This document shows positions 43,149 to 54,554 of a stretch of 64,000 nucleotides of DNA, piece after piece; the first letter of the stretch is position 1; the number at the start of each line of letters is the position of its first letter. Both the position numbers and the translations under genes were made by a program. The notes below the pieces were generated by a model, which saw only the letters and a program-made list of their open reading frames with translations, searched no databases and was not told the origin of the DNA. This stretch comes from Bradyrhizobium nivariense (GTDB taxonomy: Bacteria > Pseudomonadota > Alphaproteobacteria > Rhizobiales > Xanthobacteraceae): NCBI RefSeq assembly GCF_029846715.1, contig NZ_JARVWW010000018.1:105748-169747 (forward strand), given 5' to 3'.

Positions 43149-43264
43149 GCCGCTCCCAAGCAAGGCCGCTATGTGAGCGCTTGGTAGGACGCGGCGCACG
43201 CTTGCACTACCATCGGGCAACAGAACCGCAGGGATCAATCTGCGGCCAGCCGAGGAGCATATCG

Positions 43265-44290
43265 ATGGAATACCGACGCTTGGGCCGCTCGGGCCTCATG
43301 GTGCCCGCCTTGAGTCTTGGGACCGGGACCTTCGGCGGCGTTGGCCGCCTTGCTGCGTGGGGCACGACTGACGCGACCGAAGCGCGGCGCCTTCTGGATA
43401 TCTGCCTCGATGCCGGCGTGTCGATGTTCGACACTGCCGACGTCTATTCGCTCGGCGAGTCCGAGCGCGTTCTCGGCGAGGCCATCAAGGGCCGCCGCGA
43501 CAAGGTTTTGATCTCGACCAAGGCAACGTTCCGCTTCGGTGACGGCCCCAACGATATTGGATCGTCACGGCAGCATCTGCTCGCAGCTATCGATGCTTCG
43601 CTGAGCCGGCTCGGCACCGATTACATCGACCTGTTCCAGCTCCACGGCTTCGACGCCTTCACTCCGCCTGAGGAGGTGCTGGCGACCCTCGATGGGCTCG
43701 TGCGCGCCGGCAAGATCCGCTACGTCGGCGTCTCGAACTTTTCCGGCTGGCACCTGATGAAATCGCTCAGCGTTGCCGACAAGCACGGCTTTCCGCGCTA
43801 TGTCGCCAACCAGACCTACTATTCACTGATCGGGCGCGACTACGAGTGGGAGCTGATGCCGCTCGGCCTCGACCAGGGGCTCGGCGCCGTGGTCTGGTCG
43901 CCGCTGGGATGGGGGCGCCTCACCGGAAAGATCCGCCGCGGCCAGCCGAAGCCCGAATTGAGCCGCCTGCCCAAGACCGCCGACTTCGGCCCGCCCGTGC
44001 CGGACGAGCACGTCTATCGTGTCGTCGAGGCCATCGATGAGGTCGCGAAGGAGACGGGCAAGAGCGTCTCGCAGATTGCGCTGAACTGGCTGCTGCAGCG
44101 TCCGACGGTCTCGACGCTGATCGTTGGCGCGCGCAACGAGACGCAGCTGCGCGAAAATCTCGGCGCGGTCGGCTGGTCATTGACCAAGGACCAGATCGCA
44201 AAGCTCGACGCGGCGAGCAAGGTGACGCTGCCGTATCCCTACTGGCACCAGCGCGCAACCTTCACCGACCGCAATCCGCCGCCGGTGTAG
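43265..44290 (+). CDS. Aldo/keto reductase
   Basis: A 341-residue AKR of the YajO/Tas-like type. MEYRRLGRSGLMVPALSLGTGTFGG, SMFDTADVYSLGESERVLGEAI (catalytic Asp-Tyr), LISTKATFRF (Lys), DYIDLFQLHGFD (His) and YVGVSNFSGW are all present, so the catalytic tetrad is complete. The NADPH site includes TLIVGARNETQLRENLGA. GAGGAG precedes ATG 43265. Substrate unknown. Confidence 0.94.
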   Translation: MEYRRLGRSGLMVPALSLGTGTFGGVGRLAAWGTTDATEARRLLDICLDAGVSMFDTADVYSLGESERVLGEAIKGRRDKVLISTKATFRFGDGPNDIGSSRQHLLAAIDASLSRLGTDYIDLFQLHGFDAFTPPEEVLATLDGLVRAGKIRYVGVSNFSGWHLMKSLSVADKHGFPRYVANQTYYSLIGRDYEWELMPLGLDQGLGAVVWSPLGWGRLTGKIRRGQPKPELSRLPKTADFGPPVPDEHVYRVVEAIDEVAKETGKSVSQIALNWLLQRPTVSTLIVGARNETQLRENLGAVGWSLTKDQIAKLDAASKVTLPYPYWHQRATFTDRNPPPV

Positions 44291-44371
44291 AGACCGGCCG
44301 CTCGGCCTCCGGCTTGAGCTGCATCAAGCCCGCGCCGGCAGTGGCATCGTGCGCCCCCGCGAGGCAGCCCG

Positions 44372-44533
44372 ATGCGCCGATTTGCCATGAAGGCCCTGTT
44401 TACCGCTCTCAATCTCAACCGCGCCGAGCGGAGCAGGATCGATTGGGACCGCACCGTCCGGATCGTCTCGATGGCGGTGACGGCTGGGCTCGTTGCGCTC
44501 TATGTGTTCGGGAAGCCGACCTTGCGCTGGTGA
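44372..44533 (+). CDS. Small membrane protein (53 aa)
   Basis: A 53-residue frame: MRRFAMKALFTALNLNRAER, SRIDWDRTVRIVSMAVTAG, LVALYVFGKPTLRW. The N half is basic and amphipathic, followed by one membrane helix. An internal ATG at 44387 is an alternative start. It lies between the aldo/keto reductase and the MFS gene; no function is known to me. Confidence 0.5.
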   Translation: MRRFAMKALFTALNLNRAERSRIDWDRTVRIVSMAVTAGLVALYVFGKPTLRW

Positions 44534-44683
44534 GCCCGCGAAGGCCGCCCTGTCCCACGCCCCCGGCGCCGGGAGACCCGCTTCGCAAGTGCAGGAACCG
44601 TCCGTATCCTGCCGGGTTGCGATGCATCTCGCAATTTTCTAATCCGGAGACGAACCACGGCTCGAATCAAGCGCGCTTCCACC

Positions 44684-46105
44684 ATGTCGCCTGCCCCAAT
44701 CGAGCATGCCGACGGTCTGCCGCAGCCGCAGCGCAACCAGGCGATCCTGACCATTGCGCTCGGCATCATCATGGCGGTGGTCGACAGCGCCATCGCCAAC
44801 GTTGCGCTGCCGACGATCGCGGCCGATCTCGACGCGAGCCCGGCCTTCTCGATCTGGATCGTCAACGGCTACCAGCTCGCGATCACGATCTCGCTCCTGC
44901 CGCTGGCTTCGCTCGGCGAGATCGTCGGCTATCGCCGCGTCTATCTGGTCGGGCTCGTGCTGTTCACGCTCGCGTCGGCCTTCTGCGCGCTGGCGCATAC
45001 CCTGCCGCTGCTGACGATCGCCCGCATCATCCAGGGCTTTGGCGCGGCCGGCATCATGAGCGTCAACTCGGCGCTGGTGCGCTTCACCTACCCGCGCAGC
45101 CAACTCGGCCGCGGCATCGGGCTCAACGCGCTCGTCGTCGCCTTCTCGGCCGCGATCGGGCCGACGCTCGCCGCCGGCATCCTCGCGGTCGGAAGCTGGC
45201 CCTTTCTGTTCGCCATCAACGTGCCGCTCGGCGCGCTGACGCTGCTGCTCGGCGTGCGCAGCCTGCCGCACACCAAGCCCGCCAGCCATTCCTTCGACTG
45301 GCAGAGCGCAGGGCTGTCCGCGATCACCTTCGGCGTGGGCATCGCGGCCGTCGACAGCGTCGGTCATGGCGAGGCCGCGGTCACCTGCCTCGTGCAATTC
45401 GCCATCGCTCTCGTCGCCGGCGCGCTGTTGATCTATCGCGAAACCCACATGACCTCGCCGCTTTTGCCGGTCGACCTGTTGCGCATCCCGGTGTTCGCGC
45501 TGTCGATTGCGACCTCGATCGCCTCGTTCTGCGGGCAGATGCTGGCCTTCGTCGCGATCCCCTTCTATCTCCAGAGCCGCTTCGGCTATTCGGCGGTGCA
45601 TATGGGCCTCTTGATCACGCCATGGCCGATCGCGGTGGCGTTCGCAGCGCCTCTCGCCGGCCGCCTGGTCGAGCATTATCCGGCCGGCCTGCTCGGCGGC
45701 ATCGGGCTCACGCTGTTCGCCTGCGGCCTCGCCGCGCTCGCCTTGCTGCCGGCGGCCCCGACGCCGCTCGACGTGATCTGGCGGATGGCGCTGGCCGGTG
45801 CCGGCTTCGGCCTGTTCCAGACCCCCAACAACCGCACCATGATCGCCGCCGCCCCGCGCCAGCGCGCCGGCGGCGCCAGCGGCTTGCTGGGCACGGCACG
45901 GCTGCTCGGCCAGACCACGGGCGCGGCGCTGGTGGCGCTGTTCCTCGGCCGCTATCCGATGGAAGGGACCAGGATCGCGCTCCTGACCGGCGTCGGCTTC
46001 GCGCTTTGCGGGGCGGCGCTGAGCATGTTGCGGCTGTCGCCCGCGGGCGCGCGCGGCGCCGAGCATGTCCGCGTGCAGGACGATCAGCGTCTGCGCGGCG
46101 AATAG
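44684..46105 (+). CDS. DHA2-family MFS drug/multidrug efflux transporter
   Basis: A 473-residue, 14-helix facilitator of the EmrB/QacA type. It has AILTIALGIIMAVVDSAIANVALPTIAADL (D1 motif), GYRRVYLVGLVLFTLASAFCALA and the antiporter motif C region GLNALVVAFSAAIGPTLAAGILAV. No membrane-fusion (EmrA) gene neighbours it. ATG 44684 fits the family; a longer plus-strand frame in another phase overlaps it as a shadow. Confidence 0.92.
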   Translation: MSPAPIEHADGLPQPQRNQAILTIALGIIMAVVDSAIANVALPTIAADLDASPAFSIWIVNGYQLAITISLLPLASLGEIVGYRRVYLVGLVLFTLASAFCALAHTLPLLTIARIIQGFGAAGIMSVNSALVRFTYPRSQLGRGIGLNALVVAFSAAIGPTLAAGILAVGSWPFLFAINVPLGALTLLLGVRSLPHTKPASHSFDWQSAGLSAITFGVGIAAVDSVGHGEAAVTCLVQFAIALVAGALLIYRETHMTSPLLPVDLLRIPVFALSIATSIASFCGQMLAFVAIPFYLQSRFGYSAVHMGLLITPWPIAVAFAAPLAGRLVEHYPAGLLGGIGLTLFACGLAALALLPAAPTPLDVIWRMALAGAGFGLFQTPNNRTMIAAAPRQRAGGASGLLGTARLLGQTTGAALVALFLGRYPMEGTRIALLTGVGFALCGAALSMLRLSPAGARGAEHVRVQDDQRLRGE

Positions 46106-46205
46106 CGCGCTTTCGATGCAATCCGTAGTTTTACCATGCCACGCAAGAAGTATTGCCGTCGCGCTCTGGTTGCGCTTCACTGGCGCGGGGAATTAGGGGC
46201 ATTTC

Positions 46206-46655
46206 ATGCGTTCATTGGGAATTGTGGCGCTCAGCGTCATGCTGGGCGGCTGCGCGTCGGTCACGCGCGGCACGACCGAAAATATCAGCATCTCATCGAC
46301 ACCGTCAGGCGTGGAAGCAATTGTCAGCGGAATGGAGGTTCCGACCACCTGCACGACGCCCTGCGCCGTGGTCGTCAAGCGCAACGCCGACATCTCGATT
46401 GCCTTCCAGAAGGAAGGCTATGAACCGCAGATCGTGCCGCTCAGCCGAGACATTCCGACCTCCGGTGCCGCTGGCTTCGCAGGCAATCTTTTGCTGGGCG
46501 GTGTCGTCGGCATGGGCGTCGATGCCGCGACCGGGGCGGCAACCGATCACAAGCCGAATCCAGTCATCGTAACGATGCAGCCCTCTGTCCCGCACGCAGC
46601 ACCGCGCGCTCCGAAAAAGCCGCGGCCGCCCCGCGCGCCGGAGGCCGGCACATAA
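46206..46655 (+). CDS. Lipoprotein with PEGA-like domain
   Basis: A 149-residue lipoprotein. The lipobox is VMLGGC with Cys17. The mature part begins ASVTRGTTENISISSTPSGVEAIVSGMEVPTTCTTPCAVVVKRNADISIAFQKEGYEPQIVPL, a PEGA-like beta fold, then a Gly/Ala hydrophobic stretch (FAGNLLLGGVVGMGVDAATGAATD) and a Pro/Arg tail. Envelope location; role unknown. Confidence 0.85.
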   Translation: MRSLGIVALSVMLGGCASVTRGTTENISISSTPSGVEAIVSGMEVPTTCTTPCAVVVKRNADISIAFQKEGYEPQIVPLSRDIPTSGAAGFAGNLLLGGVVGMGVDAATGAATDHKPNPVIVTMQPSVPHAAPRAPKKPRPPRAPEAGT

Positions 46656-46731
46656 GATTGGCGCTACGGCATCGGCTACCTGAGGTCAGCGTCTGCCCGT
46701 CTCGCCACGAGGCAATATCCGAAGACAAACA

Positions 46732-46759
46732 AAAAGGCCGGCTCTTCAGCCGGCCTTTT
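46732..46759. terminator. Bidirectional terminator between lipoprotein gene and clpA
   Basis: Stem AAAAGGCCGGCT / AGCCGGCCTTTT (46732-46743, 46748-46759), loop CTTC. The A- and T-rich ends make it usable for both convergent genes. Confidence 0.9.
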
Positions 46760-46777
46760 CAAATCATCTCGCGCAGA

Positions 46778-49186
<2,409 letters not shown>

Positions 49187-49476
49187 TCGCGTCCTCTATG
49201 GCCCCCACCATCATGATCGTCATCGCCCGGTCAGGCAACAACAACCTTTGTCACATATAGTTATATAAGATCGCGGCGAAAGACCGGTTCCGCGACCCAG
49301 GCGGCTGCACGGCTGGGGTATTTCTCGATGCAAAACCCGTTCCGATTTAGGTGCGATCGGCGCCGGTGCGGAATTCCGTAGTTTTGCCAGCCGCAACCAA
49401 CATCGCGCGCAGACATCACGCGACGATCACACTGCGACATGCACAAGAACCGGCTTCGAACGCGCCGTAAGGTGCC

Positions 49477-49863
49477 TTACTTCTTTTCCATCACGCATTG
49501 CAGCGGATGCTGGTGCTTGCGGGCGAAATCCATCACCTGCGTCACCTTGGTCTCGGCGATCTCGTAGGTGAACACGCCGCACTCCCCGATCCCGTGATGA
49601 TGGACGTGCAGCATGATCTTGGTCGCGGCCTCGGCGTCCTTCTGGAAGAATTTCTCCAGCACGTGAACGACGAATTCCATCGGCGTGTAATCGTCGTTCA
49701 GGATCAGCACACGGTACAGGTTCGGCCGCTTGGTCTTCGGTTTGACCTTGGTGATGACGGACGTGTTGGGCGCGGAGGGACCGCCGGAACGGTTCTCGTC
49801 GTTGCTCATCCGGGGAGCGTGGGCGGCGGCGGACAGGTCTGGTCTGGAAGACAGTTGCGGCAT
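49477..49863 (-). CDS. clpS: ClpS adaptor protein
   Basis: A 128-residue adaptor that hands N-degron substrates to ClpA. Core: KRPNLYRVLILNDDYTPMEFVVHVLEKFF, then ATKIMLHVHHHGIGECGVFTYEIAETKVTQVMDFARKHQHPLQCVMEKK; NDDYTP and the HxHHHG loop bind the substrate N terminus. The N-terminal ~35 residues are disordered; the start may be 49809 (MSNDENRS). The following 290 bases before clpA contain an AT-rich part (49255-49272) that may carry the clpA promoter. Confidence 0.95.
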   Translation of the reverse strand: MPQLSSRPDLSAAAHAPRMSNDENRSGGPSAPNTSVITKVKPKTKRPNLYRVLILNDDYTPMEFVVHVLEKFFQKDAEAATKIMLHVHHHGIGECGVFTYEIAETKVTQVMDFARKHQHPLQCVMEKK

Positions 49864-50289
49864 GGCTCAGGCGTTCAAATTCCCCACGGAAGCGTATGAC
49901 GGTTCAGCACGCAGCCCCGGCCTTCGGAGCTTCGCACAGGCGCGCCGCCTTTGTTGGATCGCCGCTTCCAACCGTCCGGTCCAAGCCAGATCGGCTTCAC
50001 CGAATATGGGCCTGCCCCCGGCTCGCCGCAAGCGTGCGGCGGCTCGGTCGATGCGGCCGCGGCTGTCCCGATTCCCGGTCCGGGCGATCCTTGCCAAGGT
50101 TAATCAATCCGGACTGATTTGACAAAAACTTCCGCCCCGCCCGTTTGGAAGATGTTGACCAGGAACCCGGCCTTTAACGTGACCGCGACGGTTTCGCCCG
50201 GGATACCTCCGGTTATCCACGGTCCAATTTACCCGGCGTTCAATGGCGTGGCGCGAAAACGGGCAAAGTCACAGATTCCGGGGATCGTC
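49864..50289. other. Gene-free stretch between clpS and tadG
   Basis: The 426 bases between two divergent genes show no convincing reading frame and no RNA gene. The pieces that look like frames are GC-rich with Arg/Pro-rich translations. It presumably carries the promoters of clpS and the TadG-like gene. Confidence 0.6.
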
Positions 50290-51645
50290 ATGTCTCGCCT
50301 GCCCCTCGTCAGCCGTATTGCTCCACAGCTCGCCCGGTTTGCAGCGGCCGAACAGGGCAATATCGCCGTGATCTTCGCCATCGCGCTGCTGCCGGTTTTG
50401 ACCTTCGTCGGAGCTGCGGTCGATTACAGCCGCGCAGTCCAGGCCCGTTCCTCGATGCAGGCGGCCCTCGATTCCACTGCGCTGATGGTCTCCAAGGATC
50501 TGTCGTCCGGCACCATCACGACGTCGCAGATCAGCACCAAGGCGCAGGACTATTTCAAGGCCCTGTTCACCGCCACCAACGCCCTGCCGTCGGTCAGCGT
50601 CGCGGCCACTTACACCGCGAGCACCAGCATGGGCTCCACGATCCAGGTCACCGGCACCGGCACCTACACGACCACCTTCATGAAGGTCGCCGGCTTCCCG
50701 ACGCTCGACGTCGGCGCCGATTCCACCAGCGCCTGGGGCCTGGTGCGCATGCGCGTGGCCTTGGTGCTCGACAACACGGGGTCGATGGCACAGGACGGCA
50801 AGATGGCGGCGATGCAGACGGCCGCGAAGAGCCTGGTCGACCAGCTCAGCGCGCTCGCCAAGACCAGCGGCGACGTCTACATCTCGATCGTTCCGTTTGC
50901 CAAGGACGTCAACGTCGGCTCCAGCAACTACAGCAAATACTGGGTCGACTTCAGCGACTGGGACGCCGCCAACGGCACCGGCACGTGCAACTCGTGGAAC
51001 AGCTGGGGACAATGCGCGAGCTCGACCTGGACGCCGGCCAACCGCAACACCTGGACGGGATGCGTCGTCGACCGTGACCAGGATTACGACATCAAGAACA
51101 CGACGCCCACGAGCGGCAATGTGGGGACGCTGTTCCCGGCCGAACAGTACTCCTACTGCAACACCGGCAGTTCGTCCTATCTGCAGCCGATCATGCCGCT
51201 GAGCTACGACTGGAGCTCGCTCAAGAGCCGGATCGACAACATGAAGCCCACCGGTAACACCAACCAGGGCATTGGCCTCGCCTGGGGCTGGATGACACTG
51301 TCGACCGGCGATCCCATGAACGCGCCGGCCAAGGACACCAACTACACCTACAAGGACGCGATCGTGATCCTTTCCGACGGTCTCAACACGCAGAACCGCT
51401 GGTACAGCAACGCCTCGCAGATCGACGCGCGTCAGAAGAAGCTGTGCGACAACGCCAAGGCTCAGCCCAGCAACATCACGATCTATACGGTGCAGGTGAA
51501 CACCGGCAGCGACCCGACCTCCAGCGTGCTGCAATACTGCGCGAGCGGCGCCGACAAATTCTATCTGGTGACGAAGGCAGATCAGACCGTCTCGGTGTTC
51601 AAGGACATCGGTACGTCGCTGTCAAAGCTGCGTGTGGCGCGCTGA
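50290..51645 (+). CDS. TadG-like Flp pilus-type protein with VWA domain
   Basis: A 451-residue protein. The N-terminal AAAEQGNIAVIFAIALLPVLTFVGAAVDYSRA is the TadE/TadG helix, followed by an extracytoplasmic part. A von Willebrand A domain begins at VALVLDNTGSMAQDGKM (MIDAS variant D-x-T-G-S) and includes TNQGIGLAWGWMTL and IVILSDGLNTQNRW. Cysteine-containing loops lie between. No tad cluster is seen in the window. ATG 50290 is chosen because the family N terminus begins there; a GC-rich in-frame leader from 50119 is not supported. Confidence 0.85.
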   Translation: MSRLPLVSRIAPQLARFAAAEQGNIAVIFAIALLPVLTFVGAAVDYSRAVQARSSMQAALDSTALMVSKDLSSGTITTSQISTKAQDYFKALFTATNALPSVSVAATYTASTSMGSTIQVTGTGTYTTTFMKVAGFPTLDVGADSTSAWGLVRMRVALVLDNTGSMAQDGKMAAMQTAAKSLVDQLSALAKTSGDVYISIVPFAKDVNVGSSNYSKYWVDFSDWDAANGTGTCNSWNSWGQCASSTWTPANRNTWTGCVVDRDQDYDIKNTTPTSGNVGTLFPAEQYSYCNTGSSSYLQPIMPLSYDWSSLKSRIDNMKPTGNTNQGIGLAWGWMTLSTGDPMNAPAKDTNYTYKDAIVILSDGLNTQNRWYSNASQIDARQKKLCDNAKAQPSNITIYTVQVNTGSDPTSSVLQYCASGADKFYLVTKADQTVSVFKDIGTSLSKLRVAR

Positions 51646-51668
51646 AACCGACCCGCCGCACCCAACAA

Positions 51669-51697
51669 AAAAGCCCGGCTGCTTCAGCCGGGCTTTT
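51669..51697 (+). terminator. Rho-independent terminator after tadG
   Basis: Stem AAAAGCCCGGCT / AGCCGGGCTTTT (51669-51680, 51686-51697), loop GCTTC. The A/T flanks allow it to serve the convergent phasin gene too. Confidence 0.88.
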
Positions 51698-51720
51698 GAT
51701 TCCAGGACGTCCGGGAAACG

Positions 51721-52059
51721 TTAGTTGGCGGCCGGAGTGAACTTCGACACGATGGTCTCGACCGGCTTGAACGCCTGCTTGGCGAGGTCGCTGTAGAGGC
51801 CGGCGATCTTCTGCGATTCCGCGACGAAGGTCTCGTAGGCCGAACGGGCGAAATCGGTCTGCGCTTCCACGGCCTTGTCCAGCGACTTCACGCCGGAAAG
51901 CTTCTCGACGAAGGACTTGGTGTCCTCGAACGACTTCTTGGTGTAGTCGCCATAGGCGCTGGCGATCGCCTGGAGGCCGTGCTGCACCGTGGTGGCGGAG
52001 GCGACGTACTGCTCGAAATGCTCTTTCCCGTAGTTCTGGAAGTCTTCAACCTTGAACAT
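51721..52059 (-). CDS. Phasin family protein (PHA granule protein)
   Basis: A 112-residue phasin: MFKVEDFQNYGKEHFEQYVASATTVQHGLQAIASAYGDYTKKSFEDTKSFVEKLSGVKSLDKAVEAQTDFARSAYETFVAESQKIAGLYSDLAKQAFKP, an amphipathic helix set that coats polyhydroxybutyrate granules. ATG 52059 lies seven bases after AAAGGA. The promoter region holds two palindromes of PhaR type (52120-52166), so PHB-dependent control is likely. Confidence 0.93.
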   Translation of the reverse strand: MFKVEDFQNYGKEHFEQYVASATTVQHGLQAIASAYGDYTKKSFEDTKSFVEKLSGVKSLDKAVEAQTDFARSAYETFVAESQKIAGLYSDLAKQAFKPVETIVSKFTPAAN

Positions 52060-52448
52060 CTTCGAATCCTTTTCCCTAGCTTTCGTCGGGAAGCCCCGGC
52101 TCCCCTGACTCTGCCCACAATTAGTGCAACGCACAAAAAAGTCAAGAAATTTGTGCGTCGCACAAAAATTACATGCAAGACGCGGAGATTCCCGGAGTTT
52201 CCCGCAAGGGTTCCTTAAGCTTTTGGAAACCGCCGCCCCCTACTTTGATTCCCTGGACGTGTTCAACTTCCGCCAGCGGCCAAAAGCCGTCTGAGAACAT
52301 CACCTTAGCCAGAACAGCGGCTCAGGCCCAACGTCCCCCGCGGCGAACACCTGCGGAGGGACAGCCTGAGCAGGTAATGATGCCGGTCCATTGGGCACAA
52401 TTTCGCCTCACGAGCCGGTGATCAAGTCAGAAACGGGGACGGGGTTTC
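52060..52448. promoter_or_regulatory. Divergent control region, two PhaR-like palindromes
   Basis: AGTGCAACGCAC (52123-52134) and TTTGTGCGTCGCACAAA (52150-52166) are dyads with the core TGC-R-N-Y-GCA. As I recall, the PhaR site in B. diazoefficiens is TGCRNYGCASMA, and both sites fit. They lie about 65-105 bases before the phasin ATG. The rest of the 389-base gap, up to the carboxypeptidase gene, has no gene. Confidence 0.7.
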
Positions 52449-54299
52449 ATGCTTCGTAAAAACTTGTCTTCCTCGCGCTTGGCGCGGGTTGGCGTTTTCG
52501 GGCTTCTTACGGTCACTACCGCAGTCATCTTCACCACCGATGCTGCCGAGGCGCGACGCCACCGGCGTCATTACGCGCAGCATCGCGTGCAGCGCGACGT
52601 GTCCGAGAGCTCCAGCCCGAAATTCGCGTCGATCATCGTCGACGGCAATTCCGGCTCCGTGCTCCAGGCATCGAGCCCCGACGGCATCCGCCATCCGGCC
52701 TCGCTGACCAAGATCATGACGCTCTATCTGCTGTTCGAGCGTCTGGAATCCGGCAAGATGAAGCTCGACACCGAGATGCCGGTGTCGCAGCACGCCGCCG
52801 ATCAGGATCCGACCAAGCTGAACCTGCGTGCCGGCCAGACCATTCGCGTCGAGGACGCGATCAAAGGTCTCGTCACCCGCTCAGCCAACGACGCAGCCGT
52901 TGTGATCGCGGAAGCGATCGGCGGCGACGAGGACGACTTCGCCACGATGATGACGCGCAAGGCGCGTTCGCTCGGCATGTCCAAGACGGTCTACCGCAAC
53001 GCCAACGGCCTTCCCAACGACGAGCAGGTCACGACCGCGCGCGACCAGGCCACGCTCGGCCGCGCTATCCAGGAGCGCTTCCCGCGCTACTATCGCTATT
53101 TTGCGACCTCGACGTTCAACTGGCGCGGACAGTCGATCCGGAACCACAATCATCTGCTCGGTAATGTCGAGGGCGTGGACGGCATCAAGACCGGCTACAC
53201 CCGCGCCTCCGGCTTCAATCTCGTGACCTCGATGCGCCGCGGCAACCGCCACTTGATCGGCGTGGTGCTGGGCGGTCGTAGCGGCGGCTCGCGCGACGCC
53301 ATCATGCGCAACCTGCTCGCGGAGAACCTCGATAAGGGCGCGACCACCCACACCGTCGCCGCGGTCACCGAGCGCAACGGCTCCGACGCCGCCGCCGAGG
53401 TCGCCGATGCCTCGGATACCCCGGCCCGCTCCGCTCCGCAGGTTCAGGCCGCCGCCGCCCCTGCCCCCGAAGCGGCCCCGCAGCGTCTCGCCTCGCGCCT
53501 CTCCGCGCTTGCTGCTGCGACTGCCGCGATGCCGCCGGCTCAGCCCAGACCTGAAACCAACAAGCCTGAAGTTCGGCCGACTGAATCCAAGATCGAGCCC
53601 GCGCCGCTCACCAATGGCGTGATCTCGAGCCAGCCGCTCTCCCTCATCCCCGGCTCGTCCGAGCCGATGAAGCCGGTCCGAGTCAAGACCGTTCAGGTCA
53701 AGGCCGGCGCCGTGAAGGTTGCCTCCGCCGCCCCGGCTCAGATCGCACCGCAGGTCACGAGCACGATTGCGGCCCGCTCCGACGTCGCCGAAACCTCCGG
53801 CGCCGTCGTCGCCCGGGCAGACCTCATCAACAAGCCTGAGATCGTCAGCCAACCGGAAGCTCCGAAGGCCGAGATCGCCCGTTCCGAGCTGCCGCGGCAG
53901 CCGGCGGGCTTCGGCACCGGCAACGGCATCCTCGGCGTATTGCCGGCCGCACCCGCCGCCGCGCCCGCCCCGGCTGCTGCGAAGCTCGCTTCAGCCGACC
54001 CGGCGCTGCAGCCGATCCAGATGAGCGCCACCACCAGGCCGGTCGTTACCCACAGCGGCTGGATCGTCCAGGTCGGCGCGCTCGAGAGCGAGAATGAAGC
54101 CCAGCAGCGCATTGACGCCGCGCGCAGCTCGGCCCGCGGCCTGCTCAGCAAGGCCGACCCGTTCACCGAGCCGGTCGTCGCGAAAGACAATCGCAAGCTC
54201 TACCGCGCCCGCTTCGCAGGGCTCGACCGCGACCAGGCCGAAGCCGTCTGCCGCGCCCTGAAGCGCGCCGATATCTCCTGCATGACAGTCCGCAACTGA
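52449..54299 (+). CDS. D-alanyl-D-alanine carboxypeptidase with SPOR domain
   Basis: A 616-residue penicillin-binding DD-carboxypeptidase. A signal peptide is followed by SxxK (RHPASLTKIMTLYLLFERLESG), SxN (LVTRSANDAAVVIAEA) and KTG (GIKTGYTRASGFNL), the full serine peptidase set. A Pro/Ala-rich linker of about 230 residues leads to a C-terminal SPOR domain (GWIVQVGALESENEAQQRIDAARSS...CRALKRADISCMTVRN), which targets the septum. It trims pentapeptide side chains of murein. Confidence 0.93.
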   Translation: MLRKNLSSSRLARVGVFGLLTVTTAVIFTTDAAEARRHRRHYAQHRVQRDVSESSSPKFASIIVDGNSGSVLQASSPDGIRHPASLTKIMTLYLLFERLESGKMKLDTEMPVSQHAADQDPTKLNLRAGQTIRVEDAIKGLVTRSANDAAVVIAEAIGGDEDDFATMMTRKARSLGMSKTVYRNANGLPNDEQVTTARDQATLGRAIQERFPRYYRYFATSTFNWRGQSIRNHNHLLGNVEGVDGIKTGYTRASGFNLVTSMRRGNRHLIGVVLGGRSGGSRDAIMRNLLAENLDKGATTHTVAAVTERNGSDAAAEVADASDTPARSAPQVQAAAAPAPEAAPQRLASRLSALAAATAAMPPAQPRPETNKPEVRPTESKIEPAPLTNGVISSQPLSLIPGSSEPMKPVRVKTVQVKAGAVKVASAAPAQIAPQVTSTIAARSDVAETSGAVVARADLINKPEIVSQPEAPKAEIARSELPRQPAGFGTGNGILGVLPAAPAAAPAPAAAKLASADPALQPIQMSATTRPVVTHSGWIVQVGALESENEAQQRIDAARSSARGLLSKADPFTEPVVAKDNRKLYRARFAGLDRDQAEAVCRALKRADISCMTVRN

Positions 54300-54319
54300 T
54301 CTTTCGCACCGCTTCAATC

Positions 54320-54348
54320 AAAATGCCCGCGCCTTGCGCGGGCATTTT
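54320..54348 (+). terminator. Rho-independent terminator of the carboxypeptidase gene
   Basis: Stem AAAATGCCCGCG / CGCGGGCATTTT (54320-54331, 54337-54348), loop CCTTG; starts 21 bases after the stop. Confidence 0.9.
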
Positions 54349-54554
54349 CATTTGCGGGGTACGGCGATACCAAGGCTGTTCGATGCCGAGCTGTTTGATA
54401 CCGAGGCTGTTCCACGACAACCTCTCGTCAAGGATTTACGGTTAAAACTTTACGCAAGGGATCGACCACGCCGACAATGGCGGGCATCGGGGCGACGGTA
54501 AACAGAGCAAGCGGGGCTCACACGGGACTGGCGTTTTGTAGCGTGGTGCCGGAG

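Noticed and set aside
49261..49446. 61-residue minus frame between clpS and clpA
   Set aside because: No ribosome site, and composition is unlike proteins; the region more likely holds the clpA promoter.
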